Below, piece after piece: positions 9,662 through 17,146 of a stretch of DNA of 27,175 nucleotides. Made by a program: the position numbers and the translations under genes. Each line of letters starts with the position of its first letter. Within the stretch, counting starts at the first letter, position 1. The notes under the pieces were generated by a model that worked only from the letters and a program-made list of their open reading frames with translations, was not told the DNA's origin and searched no databases. Origin of the DNA: Desulfomicrobiaceae bacterium (lineage in GTDB: Bacteria > Desulfobacterota > Desulfovibrionia > Desulfovibrionales > Desulfomicrobiaceae); contig DPEO01000003.1 in the NCBI GenBank assembly GCA_003530935.1, positions 1 through 27,175 on the forward strand. Reading direction: 5' to 3'.

Positions 9662-11559
9662 AATACTTCTTTGTTTCCACCCCCATTTATTACGTCAATG
9701 CCCGGCCCCATTTGGGGCACGCCTATTCCACCATCGTCACCGACAGCATCGCCCGCTTTCATAAGCTGGCCGGGGACAACGTGTTTTTCCTGACCGGCAC
9801 CGATGAGCATGGTGATAAAATCGTCCAAGCCGCGCAAAAGGCGGATTTGGACGTGCAGCGCTATGTTGATGAGATTAGTAGTAGTTTCCAGGAATTATGG
9901 CCGAGTCTCGAAATCGAGAACGACGATTTCATCCGCACCACCATGGAGCGCCACAAGAAGTGTGTGCAGTATGTGCTCCAAAAGGTGTACGACAGCGGTG
10001 ACATCTATTTTGCGGAGTACGAAGGCCTGTATTGTTATGGATGCGAGCGGTTCTACACCGAAAAGGAACTGGTGGATGGCAAATGCCCCGACCACCAGGT
10101 GGAGCCCACACGCATCAAGGAAAAGAACTACTTTTTCCGCATGTCGCGGTATCTTGATGCGCTCCGGCGCCATATCGAAGAGCACCCCGAATTCATCCAA
10201 CCTGAGCGCTACCGCAACGAGGTCCTTGCCATGCTCCGCGAGGATCTCGGTGATTTGTGCATCTCCCGCCCCAAGACGCGGCTCACTTGGGGCATCGATC
10301 TTCCCTTTGACACGGACTTCGTCACCTACGTGTGGTTTGATGCCCTTATCAACTACATCTCCGCCCTGGGGTATCCCGAAGACGATCGCTTCCGGAAGTT
10401 CTGGTCCGGCGCGCACCATATCGTGGCCAAGGACATCTTGAAGCCCCACGCCATCTTCTGGCCCACCATGCTGATGGCGGCGGGTCTGCCGCTCTACAAA
10501 GGCCTGCGGGTGCATGGTTACTGGACCGTGGGCGAGACCAAGATGTCCAAGAGCCTCGGCAACGTGGTGGCCCCCTTGGATATGGCCCAGCGCTATGGGG
10601 TGGCGGCCTTCCGCTATTTCCTTTTGGCGGAGATGAGTTTCGGCCAGGACGCCTCGTTCACCGAGGAGGCACTGGTGCAGCGTTTTAACGCCGATCTGGC
10701 CAATGACCTCGGGAACCTCTTTTCCCGCACCCTGACCATGACCCATAAGTACTGTGGGGGCCGGGTGCCGGAGTGTGGGGAGCTTAACGAATTGGATCGC
10801 GAGGTGCTGAGCATCGGTCACAATGCCTTGGCCAACTTCCAGAGCCAGTTCCAGCACTTTCATTTTTCCCGGGCCTTGGCCTCCTTGTGGGAGCTGGTGC
10901 GGCATCTCAACAAATACATCGACAAGAGTGCGCCCTGGGCCTTGTTCAAGGCGGGCGAAACCATCCGATTGAATACTGTGCTCTATGTGGTGCTGGAGGG
11001 CATGCGCAAGGTGGCCTTGCACCTGTGGCCGGTGATGCCGTCCCTTTCCGAGGCCATGCTGGAGCAGCTGGGGTGGAAATGGGATCTTGCCGCCGTGGAC
11101 TTGGAGGGCGAAACTTCGTCGTGGTTTGGGCTGCAGCCTGGCACCCCGGTGGCGGCGAGCTCCAACCTCTTCCCGCGCAAGGAGGTGGTTGCAGCCCCCA
11201 AGCCTGAGCCCAAGCCCGCAGTTCCCACCAAGGAGGCGGTGGACTTCGAGGTCTTCAGCCAACTGGACCTGCGTGTGGGCACCGTGGTGGAGGCCCTGCC
11301 CCATCCCCAGGCGGACCGCCTGCTCTTGGTGCGCCTGGACGACGGCGGCGCCGAGCCCCGGCAGGTGGTGGCCGGCATTGCCGAGAGCTGGAAGCCCGCC
11401 GAGTTGGTGGGCCGCCAGGTGGTGTTCGTGGCCAACCTCAAACCGCGCAAGCTGCGCGGACAAGTGTCCCAAGGCATGATTTTGGCGGTGAAGACCAAAG
11501 ACGGCCTTGCCCTGCTTTCGCCCACGGGTCCGGTGCCGCCGGGAAGCGTTGTGTCGTAA
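9658..11559 (+). CDS. metG: Methionyl-tRNA synthetase with C-terminal tRNA-binding domain
   Basis: A 633-residue class I synthetase. The HIGH motif is HLGH (18-21) and KMSKS is exact at 295-299. A zinc knuckle, C126-x2-C129 and C143-x2-H146, lies in the connective-peptide region. After a Pro/Lys-rich linker (about 505-525), residues about 528-633 form a Trbp111/EMAP-II-like tRNA-binding domain (FSQLDLRVGTVVEALPHPQ). This fused form is common in bacterial MetRS. The start is GTG at 9658, overlapping the previous stop, with a weak GAGAG upstream. The next in-frame ATG lies too far in, because the HLGH motif starts at residue 18. It is the last gene of the run and is followed by a strong intrinsic terminator. 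Confidence 0.97.
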   Translation: MKYFFVSTPIYYVNARPHLGHAYSTIVTDSIARFHKLAGDNVFFLTGTDEHGDKIVQAAQKADLDVQRYVDEISSSFQELWPSLEIENDDFIRTTMERHKKCVQYVLQKVYDSGDIYFAEYEGLYCYGCERFYTEKELVDGKCPDHQVEPTRIKEKNYFFRMSRYLDALRRHIEEHPEFIQPERYRNEVLAMLREDLGDLCISRPKTRLTWGIDLPFDTDFVTYVWFDALINYISALGYPEDDRFRKFWSGAHHIVAKDILKPHAIFWPTMLMAAGLPLYKGLRVHGYWTVGETKMSKSLGNVVAPLDMAQRYGVAAFRYFLLAEMSFGQDASFTEEALVQRFNADLANDLGNLFSRTLTMTHKYCGGRVPECGELNELDREVLSIGHNALANFQSQFQHFHFSRALASLWELVRHLNKYIDKSAPWALFKAGETIRLNTVLYVVLEGMRKVALHLWPVMPSLSEAMLEQLGWKWDLAAVDLEGETSSWFGLQPGTPVAASSNLFPRKEVVAAPKPEPKPAVPTKEAVDFEVFSQLDLRVGTVVEALPHPQADRLLLVRLDDGGAEPRQVVAGIAESWKPAELVGRQVVFVANLKPRKLRGQVSQGMILAVKTKDGLALLSPTGPVPPGSVVS

Positions 11560-11583
11560 CATCTAGGAAGAAGAGACCTGTCG

Positions 11584-11617
11584 CGGCGCTTCCCATGGGG
11601 GAGGCGCCGTTCTTTTT
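11584..11617 (+). terminator. Intrinsic terminator after metG
   Basis: CGGCGCTTCCC (11584-11594) pairs with GGGAGGCGCCG (11599-11609) with one G-T wobble, loop ATGG, followed by TTCTTTTT. It ends the recA-alaS-nfnAB-metG run 24 nt after the metG stop. Confidence 0.9.
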
Positions 11618-11720
11618 GGTCCATGCGAAGGTTGTTGCGGGTGGGCGCTCGGGCTCCACGACGAGTTTCGAGCAGGAGGCAGCGGGGTGAGATTTTGGGT
11701 GGTGGCGCGGCGGAAGCCGT

Positions 11721-11987
11721 TTACTGCAGCCGGTGCGTGGGTGGAGGGGCGGGCACGGCGTCCAGTGGTTGGGCCGGGGCCCGGCAGCCTGCTTCCAGGT
11801 CGGCGAGCTCTTGGCGGATACGTTTGAGGCGACGCGGTACGGATGGGTCTGGATGGGGCATGCGCGCCAGGTTGTCCAGCACCTGGCCGATTTCATGGAG
11901 CAGGGCCGGCAGCGACGGCGGCGCGGCTGGCGTGGGAGGCGTACTGCGGCTGCCAAACAGGCGGGTAAGGAAGGTCTTCCAACTCAT
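11721..11987 (-). CDS. Small protein of unknown function, partner of the Yip1-type gene
   Basis: An 88-residue protein I do not recognise. It begins MSWKTFLTRLFGS, a short amphipathic or membrane-apposed start, then a Pro-rich segment, then a helical middle (about 28-65) rich in Leu, Arg and Glu that could form a coiled coil, and a Pro/Ala tail. There is no clear membrane span and there are no cofactor motifs. The ATG overlaps the stop of the upstream membrane-protein gene (ATGA), the main reason to accept it as real. It may be an accessory subunit of that membrane protein; this is inferred from coupling only. Confidence 0.6.
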   Translation of the reverse strand: MSWKTFLTRLFGSRSTPPTPAAPPSLPALLHEIGQVLDNLARMPHPDPSVPRRLKRIRQELADLEAGCRAPAQPLDAVPAPPPTHRLQ

Positions 11988-12952
11988 ACCGCGGTCCCCA
12001 TGACCCAGGTGAGCCCAATGGCTACGGCGAACATGAGTACCATGGGGACCACGAGGGCGGCGAGCACCTGGGAAGGACGGGCGTCGTGCACGTGGCGCAG
12101 GGCGAGAAATTTGTACACCGTGGTGGCCACGATGGCCATGGGTAGGCCCAAGTAGGGTATGATCAGGAGGAGCATGGGGGCGGCGCTGTATGCCTGGGCG
12201 CGGAAGGTGCCTTCCAGACCCTTGTGTGCACCACGGAAGAGCTGGAGGAAAAAGTGGTTCACCACCGTGTCCATGAAGAGAAAGAAGCTGATCTGGAGCG
12301 GGTAGAGGAGCAAGGCCACGGTAGCCTGGGCGGTGGAGCCGAGTCCTTCGGTGAGCGGCGCCGGCGGCAGGACGCCCAGAAGCTGCCACAGGGCCTGGGC
12401 GACGGCCACGGCCTCGGCGAGGATGAGGAAGAAGAGCAGCGGCTTGATGTATCCGGCGCCCACCGGCAGGGTGCGGAAGAAGCGCACCGGCGAGACAAGG
12501 ATGGCCCACAGGGTGGAGAGGTAGGCGGCAAACGGCGCGGTGGTTGCGGTTTCCCAGGTCGGCGGCAGGGGCTCGGGGGCTTCGGGAGGCAGGAGCTCTG
12601 ATTCGCCCTCCGGATCGTCCTCCAGGCGGTCTTCGGGATCTATGGCAGTCTGGGGTTTGGCGGGTTCGTCGGGACGCAGGGCATGTAAGGCCTCCCAGAT
12701 GTCGGCATCTGGAGCACTCTCGTCCGCAGGAGGGGGCGCTGGCCGGTCTTCGTGGAGAGGTGGTTCTTCTGCCGTCACGGGGCGCACCGGTTCTTGCGGT
12801 GCCGGTGCTGGGGGTTCGGAGTCGGCGGCCATGGGCGGGGTAAAGGGAAATTTGTGGCGGCACTGGGGACAGGTGGCCCGGACCGGACGCTTGGGGAGTT
12901 TTTCCGGTGGCATATGGCGGGAAAAGCCACAATTGGGACAGGTGATGCGCAT
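11984..12952 (-). CDS. Zinc-ribbon and Yip1-domain membrane protein
   Basis: A 322-residue protein. The N-terminus is an MJ0042-type zinc ribbon: C5-x2-C8 and C28-x2-C31 (ITCPNCGF, ATCPQCRH). Residues about 38-135 are a Pro/Glu/Asp-rich, probably disordered linker. The rest carries about five hydrophobic segments with the pattern of the Yip1 family (cytoplasmic-membrane proteins of unknown bacterial function): FAAYLSTLWAILVSPVRFFRTLP, a loop, then helices to the C-terminus VIGLTWVMGTAV-like end. The start ATG has GGAGG 4 nt upstream; open frame further upstream lacks support. It is coupled to the 88-residue gene downstream. A possible role in envelope or division is not shown here. Confidence 0.8.
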   Translation of the reverse strand: MRITCPNCGFSRHMPPEKLPKRPVRATCPQCRHKFPFTPPMAADSEPPAPAPQEPVRPVTAEEPPLHEDRPAPPPADESAPDADIWEALHALRPDEPAKPQTAIDPEDRLEDDPEGESELLPPEAPEPLPPTWETATTAPFAAYLSTLWAILVSPVRFFRTLPVGAGYIKPLLFFLILAEAVAVAQALWQLLGVLPPAPLTEGLGSTAQATVALLLYPLQISFFLFMDTVVNHFFLQLFRGAHKGLEGTFRAQAYSAAPMLLLIIPYLGLPMAIVATTVYKFLALRHVHDARPSQVLAALVVPMVLMFAVAIGLTWVMGTAV

Positions 12953-13064
12953 CGCTCCTCCACGAAGATGACAGACAGAACCGAGCATACCGGCAGCGGA
13001 CGGGAAGCGCAAGGTCACGGGCACGGGTGTGGAGGCGAAGCAGATCTGGAGATCGCTGGCTCTA

Positions 13065-13102
13065 CCCCAGAGCCCCGGCCGCTGAGGACCGGGGCTCTGG
13101 GG
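13065..13102. terminator. Perfect 14-bp inverted repeat, likely transcription end of amtB-PII
   Basis: CCCCAGAGCCCCGG (13065-13078) and CCGGGGCTCTGGGG (13089-13102) pair without mismatch around a 10-nt loop. It lies 24 nt after the PII stop (minus strand) and upstream of the Yip1-type gene. There is no T-run on either side, so termination may need a factor, or it could act as an mRNA-stabilising 3' end. Confidence 0.65.
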
Positions 13103-13126
13103 TGATGGCGAGGGATGATGCCCGGG

Positions 13127-13468
13127 CTAGCCCATGGCGGCCGGCCCGGTTTCTTGGGTGCGGATGCGGATGGCGGCGGCGCATTCCACCACGAAGATGA
13201 CGCCGTCTCCTTCTTTGCCGGTGCGGGCACCGGCGCTGATGCCTTCCACCGCGGCTTCCACGAACTCGTCGTTGACACCGATTTCCAGGCGCACTTTTTT
13301 GAGCAGATTCACTTCCATGACCACGCCGCGGTAGGTCTCGGTGAAACCCTTTTGCCGACCGCTGCCGAGTACGTTGGTGACCGACATGTTGTAGATCTTG
13401 CGGCTATAGAGCTCTTGCTTGACGGCGTTCAAGCATTCCGGGCGGATGTAGGCGATGACCAGTTTCAT
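13127..13468 (-). CDS. glnK: Nitrogen regulatory protein PII (GlnK/GlnB type)
   Basis: A 113-residue PII signal protein, the trimeric sensor of ATP/ADP and 2-oxoglutarate. Seen: the T-loop GRQKGFTETYRG (37-48), the B-loop region ARTGKEGDG (about 82-90) and the C-terminal IRIRTQETG. The T-loop residue numbered 51 in E. coli, the uridylylated Tyr, is Met here (VVM at 49-51), so classic GlnD control is unlikely. GGAGGG precedes the ATG. It lies 9 bp downstream of amtB, the usual partner: PII binds and blocks AmtB when nitrogen is plentiful. The name glnK is chosen from this pairing. Confidence 0.93.
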   Translation of the reverse strand: MKLVIAYIRPECLNAVKQELYSRKIYNMSVTNVLGSGRQKGFTETYRGVVMEVNLLKKVRLEIGVNDEFVEAAVEGISAGARTGKEGDGVIFVVECAAAIRIRTQETGPAAMG

Positions 13469-13477
13469 GGGGCCCTC

Positions 13478-14845
13478 CTATTCGTTGGTGAAGATTTGGA
13501 AGCCGTTGTAGGCCTCCATACCGTGTTCGCTGATGTCCAGGCCTTTGAGCTCTTCTTCCGCGCTGACCCGCAGGCCCATGAGGGCGTCCAGTACCTTGAA
13601 GAGGACAAAGCCGCAGCCAAAACCCCAGGCCGCAATGGCCAGGGCGCCGGTGATTTGGGTGAGCAGGAGTCCTGCTCCGCCGCCGTAGAGCAGTCCCGTG
13701 GCCGAACCGAATCCTGGGGCGGCGAAGAAGCCCACGAGGATGGTCCCGAGCGTGCCGCACACGCCGTGTACCGAAGAGGCCCCCACCGGGTCGTCGATCT
13801 TCAGGGTCTTGTCGATGAACTCGATGCTGCGCACCACCACCAGTCCCGCAATGGCGCCGATGGCAAGGGCCCCCATGGGCGAGACCTCGGCGCACCCGGC
13901 GGTGATGGCCACCAGCCCCGCCAGGGTGCCGTTGAGGGCCATGGAGGTGTCGGGTTTGCCGAAGCGCATCCAGGCCATGGCCATGGCGGCCAGGGTGCCG
14001 GCGCAGGCCGCCAGGCTCGTGGTGACGGCGATGAAGCCGATGTCGCCCGTGGCTGCGGTGGTGCTGCCGGGGTTGAATCCGAACCAGCCGAACCAGAGGA
14101 TGAAGACCCCAAGGCCGGCCAAAGGGATGTTGTGGCCGGGAATGGCCCGCGCCGCACCGTCCGGGCCGTATTTGCCGATGCGCGGCCCCAGGACGAGGGC
14201 GCCGGCCAAGGCGATCCAGCCGCCTAGGGCGTGCACCACCGAGGAGCCGGCAAAGTCCACGAACCCCATTTGGGCGAGCCAGCCCGCACCTTCGTCCCCA
14301 AGCCAGAGATTGCCCCAAGCCCAATGCCCGGAGATGGGATAGATGAGGGCCGAGATAGCGAGGCTGGCGGCAATATAGGTGCGAAATTGGGTGCGTTCGG
14401 CCAGGGCGCCGGAGACGATGGTGGCCGCAGTGGCCGCGAACACCGATTGGAAGAACCAGAAAGTCAGGGTCCATTGGCCCTCCGGCGTGGTGGCATCAAG
14501 GCCTGCCAGGGCAAAGCCGGACGTGCCAAAGACGCCCGCGGCGTCGGCGCCGAACATCAAGGCAAAGCCCACGAGAAAGTAGGCTGGCGAGCCGGCGGCA
14601 AAGTCCAGGAGGTTCTTCATGATGATGTTGGCGGCGTTCTTGGCGCGGGTAAAGCCGGCCTCCACCATGGCGAACCCGGCCTGCATGAACATGACCAGGA
14701 TGGCGGCGATCAAGGTCCACAGCAGGTTGGCGCTGGATTGGGTGAAAAATTCTGGCGCTTCCGCCAGGGCCAAAGCCGGGGTCCCGAGGACCCACAGGGC
14801 GGTGAGCAGGGCCCGCCGCGGCCGAAACAGGGGATATGCGAACAT
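13478..14845 (-). CDS. amtB: Ammonium transporter AmtB
   Basis: A 455-residue Amt/Rh channel of the cytoplasmic membrane. A signal peptide (about 1-29, ALALAEA) precedes the eleven-helix domain. The twin pore histidines are H205 (VVHALGG) and H360 (SVHGVCG), and the phenylalanine gate region (FFQSVFAATA, 131-140) is present. The C-terminal tail (SAEEELKGLDISEHGMEAY) is the cytoplasmic segment that contacts PII. The ATG at 14845 has GGAGG 7 nt upstream; a GTG two codons earlier is less well placed. A probable sigma-54 promoter lies about 45 bp upstream, which agrees with nitrogen-controlled expression. Confidence 0.96.
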   Translation of the reverse strand: MFAYPLFRPRRALLTALWVLGTPALALAEAPEFFTQSSANLLWTLIAAILVMFMQAGFAMVEAGFTRAKNAANIIMKNLLDFAAGSPAYFLVGFALMFGADAAGVFGTSGFALAGLDATTPEGQWTLTFWFFQSVFAATAATIVSGALAERTQFRTYIAASLAISALIYPISGHWAWGNLWLGDEGAGWLAQMGFVDFAGSSVVHALGGWIALAGALVLGPRIGKYGPDGAARAIPGHNIPLAGLGVFILWFGWFGFNPGSTTAATGDIGFIAVTTSLAACAGTLAAMAMAWMRFGKPDTSMALNGTLAGLVAITAGCAEVSPMGALAIGAIAGLVVVRSIEFIDKTLKIDDPVGASSVHGVCGTLGTILVGFFAAPGFGSATGLLYGGGAGLLLTQITGALAIAAWGFGCGFVLFKVLDALMGLRVSAEEELKGLDISEHGMEAYNGFQIFTNE

Positions 14846-14888
14846 ACACACGCCTCCACACGATTAGGGTTGCAACATGCCGAGGGTA

Positions 14889-14905
14889 GTGCAGAGGCTG
14901 TGCCG
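14889..14905 (-). promoter_or_regulatory. Probable sigma-54 (-24/-12) promoter of amtB-PII
   Basis: On the minus strand the sequence reads CGGCAC-AGCCT-CTGCA, with the essential GG and GC dinucleotides separated by exactly 10 nt (GG at 14904-14903, GC at 14892-14891). It differs from TGGCAC-N5-TTGCA at two flanking positions. The predicted transcript start is about 34 nt before the amtB ATG. I saw no certain enhancer site for the NtrC-type activator. Confidence 0.6.
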
Positions 14906-14963
14906 AAGGGAAAACACCTTGAAATATTTTAGAAAAAGAGAAGGGCTCGCCGGATGCTTTATT

Positions 14964-15035
14964 CTTTTTTGTAAAAAATCATGGCGTTATATAGCAGGTT
15001 TTTTGGAAAAGTTATACTTTTTTGTAAAAAGTATA
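14964..15035. repeat. Repeated CTTTTTTGTAAAAA motif and palindrome in an AT-rich gap
   Basis: The 14-mer CTTTTTTGTAAAAA occurs at 14964-14977 and again at 15017-15030, 53 bp apart. The second copy lies in a perfect 10-bp inverted repeat, TATACTTTTT (15013-15022) and AAAAAGTATA (15026-15035), spacer TGT. The surrounding 14930-15055 is strikingly AT-rich for this genome. It lies just after the MotA-like gene (minus) and upstream of the amtB promoter. It could be an operator, a weak AU-rich terminator or a nucleoid-protein site. Confidence 0.55.
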
Positions 15036-15055
15036 TTATATAAATATGTTGCCCT

Positions 15056-15865
15056 CTACCCTAGGTAGGCTTTAGCCAGCAGATAGAGGTCGGCATAGGG
15101 CACGCCGGCCTTGATGGCCGCCATCATAGCCGCGGACAGGGCCATTTTGCGCTCCGTGGCCGCGAGGATCTCCCGTTTCACGAGGTTTAAGCGGTATTTG
15201 ATAAAATCTGCGTCAAAGCCGTCGGCCACCAACTCCAGGCCGTCTTTGAAGTAGGGGGATGCCAGGTATTCGCGCTGTTCCAGCACCGCCTCGACCCCGC
15301 TTTTGCGGGCGAGCTTGCAGTAGAAGATGAGGTTGATGATGAGGGATTCGATCTTCTGCTTGTGGTCGATGCGCAGGAACTTCTTTTTGTTGAATCCCGG
15401 GTCTCCCAGGTGCTGGAGCATGAGGTCCGCCACCTCGAACACCTGGCGCTCGAAGATGGGTGGCATGTGGAACTTGGACAAAAACCGCACCATGACCTTT
15501 TGCGGGTTTTCGTTGGCCACCATGCCCAACAGGGCGATACTCATGAGCGTGTACTTGCGCCCCAGGTCTTCGAGGATGGTGGCGGCGCGGATGCCTGCCA
15601 GTTCTTTGGCTTCGGCCGGGGAAAAGGACGAGGCCGCCAACTCCAGCAGGTAGCGGATGTACGGTTCCTTGGTGTGCCGGGCCTCCTCGGCCAGGAAACT
15701 GTCCCGCCGTTTGCTCTCCAGGGTCTTTTTCACGGAGAGCCAAAAGGCGGCCACTCCTTCCAGAGGCATTTCCAGGATGTCGAATTCCGGTGGCGTCCCC
15801 GGCGAGGGGGCGACGCTGGCGGCTTCCAGCAGGCGGGTGACGAGGTCGTTGATGGCCGCAGGCAT
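15056..15865 (-). CDS. Soluble protein with a MotA-like cytoplasmic segment, chemotaxis/motility context
   Basis: A 269-residue protein with no convincing membrane helix. Residues about 171-240 (KIESLIINLIFYCKLARKSG..., YFKDGLELVADGFDADFI...) resemble the cytoplasmic loop of MotA stators, where ARREG-x-LxxLE is followed by a DPF-xKxGLxLVVDG-x-D pattern and ER. MotA's flanking transmembrane helices are absent. The N-terminal 170 residues are helical with no motif I recognise. The start is 1 nt after the cheX stop, so the two are almost certainly coexpressed. It may be a cytoplasmic protein touching the flagellar motor or CheX; this is inference. It also fits the description of a conserved hypothetical protein. 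Confidence 0.75.
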   Translation of the reverse strand: MPAAINDLVTRLLEAASVAPSPGTPPEFDILEMPLEGVAAFWLSVKKTLESKRRDSFLAEEARHTKEPYIRYLLELAASSFSPAEAKELAGIRAATILEDLGRKYTLMSIALLGMVANENPQKVMVRFLSKFHMPPIFERQVFEVADLMLQHLGDPGFNKKKFLRIDHKQKIESLIINLIFYCKLARKSGVEAVLEQREYLASPYFKDGLELVADGFDADFIKYRLNLVKREILAATERKMALSAAMMAAIKAGVPYADLYLLAKAYLG

Positions 15866-15866
15866 G

Positions 15867-16328
15867 CTAGTCCTCGAGGCAGAACTCCACCGTAAAGGAG
15901 CCTGCCTGGGTGGTGAAGGGGATGGCGATGGGCTTGATGGAGCTCATGTGGGCGATGGTGTGGCCGTCGCCCATGATCACCGTGGGCGTGGACCCCTGGA
16001 GTTTGACGCCCATCTCCGACAGCCCCACCCGGGCGTGGCCGGAGATCATGTTGGAGATCTCCCCCACCGCGTCCTGCACGTCCTGGAGGATGTTTTCGAT
16101 GGCGTCGCCGAGCATCTGCTTGACCACATACACGGCCGTGGGTTTGTCGAAGGAGATGGAAAAGGTGCCGCGAAGGTCTCCAGTAATGCCGATGATGGCG
16201 GAGATGTCCCCCCGGGCGACGTTGTCTTTTTTGACGTATGGGGTCTCGGCGGCCACTTCCAGGGCGGCCACCGAGGCGAGCACGGTCTTGGTGGCCTTGA
16301 TGAAGGGTTTGGCGAACTCTGGGTTCAT
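15867..16328 (-). CDS. cheX: CheX-type CheY-P phosphatase
   Basis: A 153-residue CheC/CheX/FliY-family protein. These dephosphorylate CheY-P with an acidic residue and an Asn in an ExxN motif on a helix; here E90 and N93 (GEISNMISG). Only one such motif is present, as in CheX, and the length matches CheX (about 150-155), not CheC (about 200 with two motifs). AAGGAG precedes the ATG by 4 nt. The MotA-like gene follows after one base. No che receptor or kinase gene is in the window. Confidence 0.88.
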   Translation of the reverse strand: MNPEFAKPFIKATKTVLASVAALEVAAETPYVKKDNVARGDISAIIGITGDLRGTFSISFDKPTAVYVVKQMLGDAIENILQDVQDAVGEISNMISGHARVGLSEMGVKLQGSTPTVIMGDGHTIAHMSSIKPIAIPFTTQAGSFTVEFCLED

Positions 16329-16383
16329 GGGGCTCCTTGGGAAGAGAGGATGCCCCTCTGTTAGGGGACCACAGGCCCCGGGG

Positions 16384-17139
16384 TCAATCGTTCTGCGTGC
16401 GGCTCAGTCGCGCCAGCCGCCGAACCTGGCGGCACAAGCCCATGATCTGGTTGAACTCGTGGCGCCGGGGGGCGAGCCGGTGCACGAAACGTTTGATGGA
16501 GAGCATGAAGTAGTCCGGGTTGTCGGGCTTGATGTAGTCGATCTCCATGAGGGTTTCGCGCAGGGTGGCAAAGAGGAGCTCCTGCTCTTCGTGGTTGATG
16601 ACCCGGTCCTTGGGATAGCGGGAAAGATGCAGGGGCCGTTCTTGGGCCGCGAGGAAGCACTCGTAGAGAAGCACGAGCACCGCCTGGGCCAGGTTGAGGG
16701 ACGTGAGCTCGGTGCTCGTGGGGATGGTCACCAGGGCGTTGCAGATCTCGATCTCTTCGTTGGTGAGCCCGCGGTCTTCCGGGCCGAATACCAGGGCCAC
16801 GCCGCCGTGGCGGCGTTCTTCCACGATGCGCGGCGCCGCTTCACGGGGGGTGAGGATGGCCTTGCGCCACCCGCCCAGACGGGCCGTGGTGGCGTAGGAG
16901 AAGGAAAAGGGCATGAGCGCCTCGCGCAGCGTGGGCACGATGGTGAGGCCGTCGAGCAGGTGCCGGGCATGGTGGGTGGCCAGCGGCAAGGCGCGCTCCA
17001 GGTCCCATTGCCACGGGTCCACGAGGATGATGCGCGAGCAGCCCATGTTGGCGCAGGCCCGGGCCACGGAGCCCACGTTTTCCGAGAACTTGGGCCGAAA
17101 CAGGATGACGGCGATGTCGTCCAGGCGTTGCGGTTCCAT
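16384..17139 (-). CDS. trmJ: tRNA (Cm32/Um32) 2'-O-methyltransferase, SpoU family
   Basis: A 251-residue SPOUT-fold methyltransferase. It shows the N-terminal motif NVGSVARACANMG (21-33), the knot motifs VFGPEDRGLTNEEI and SLNLAQAVLVLLYE, and a C-terminal helical extension (about 170-251). This extension is typical of TrmJ, which methylates the 2'-OH of nucleotide 32 in tRNA anticodon loops using SAM. Other SpoU enzymes such as TrmL or TrmH are shorter or ordered differently. The start ATG follows the ychF stop by 7 nt, so it is cotranscribed with ychF. Confidence 0.9.
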   Translation of the reverse strand: MEPQRLDDIAVILFRPKFSENVGSVARACANMGCSRIILVDPWQWDLERALPLATHHARHLLDGLTIVPTLREALMPFSFSYATTARLGGWRKAILTPREAAPRIVEERRHGGVALVFGPEDRGLTNEEIEICNALVTIPTSTELTSLNLAQAVLVLLYECFLAAQERPLHLSRYPKDRVINHEEQELLFATLRETLMEIDYIKPDNPDYFMLSIKRFVHRLAPRRHEFNQIMGLCRQVRRLARLSRTQND

Positions 17140-17146
17140 GGGGCCC

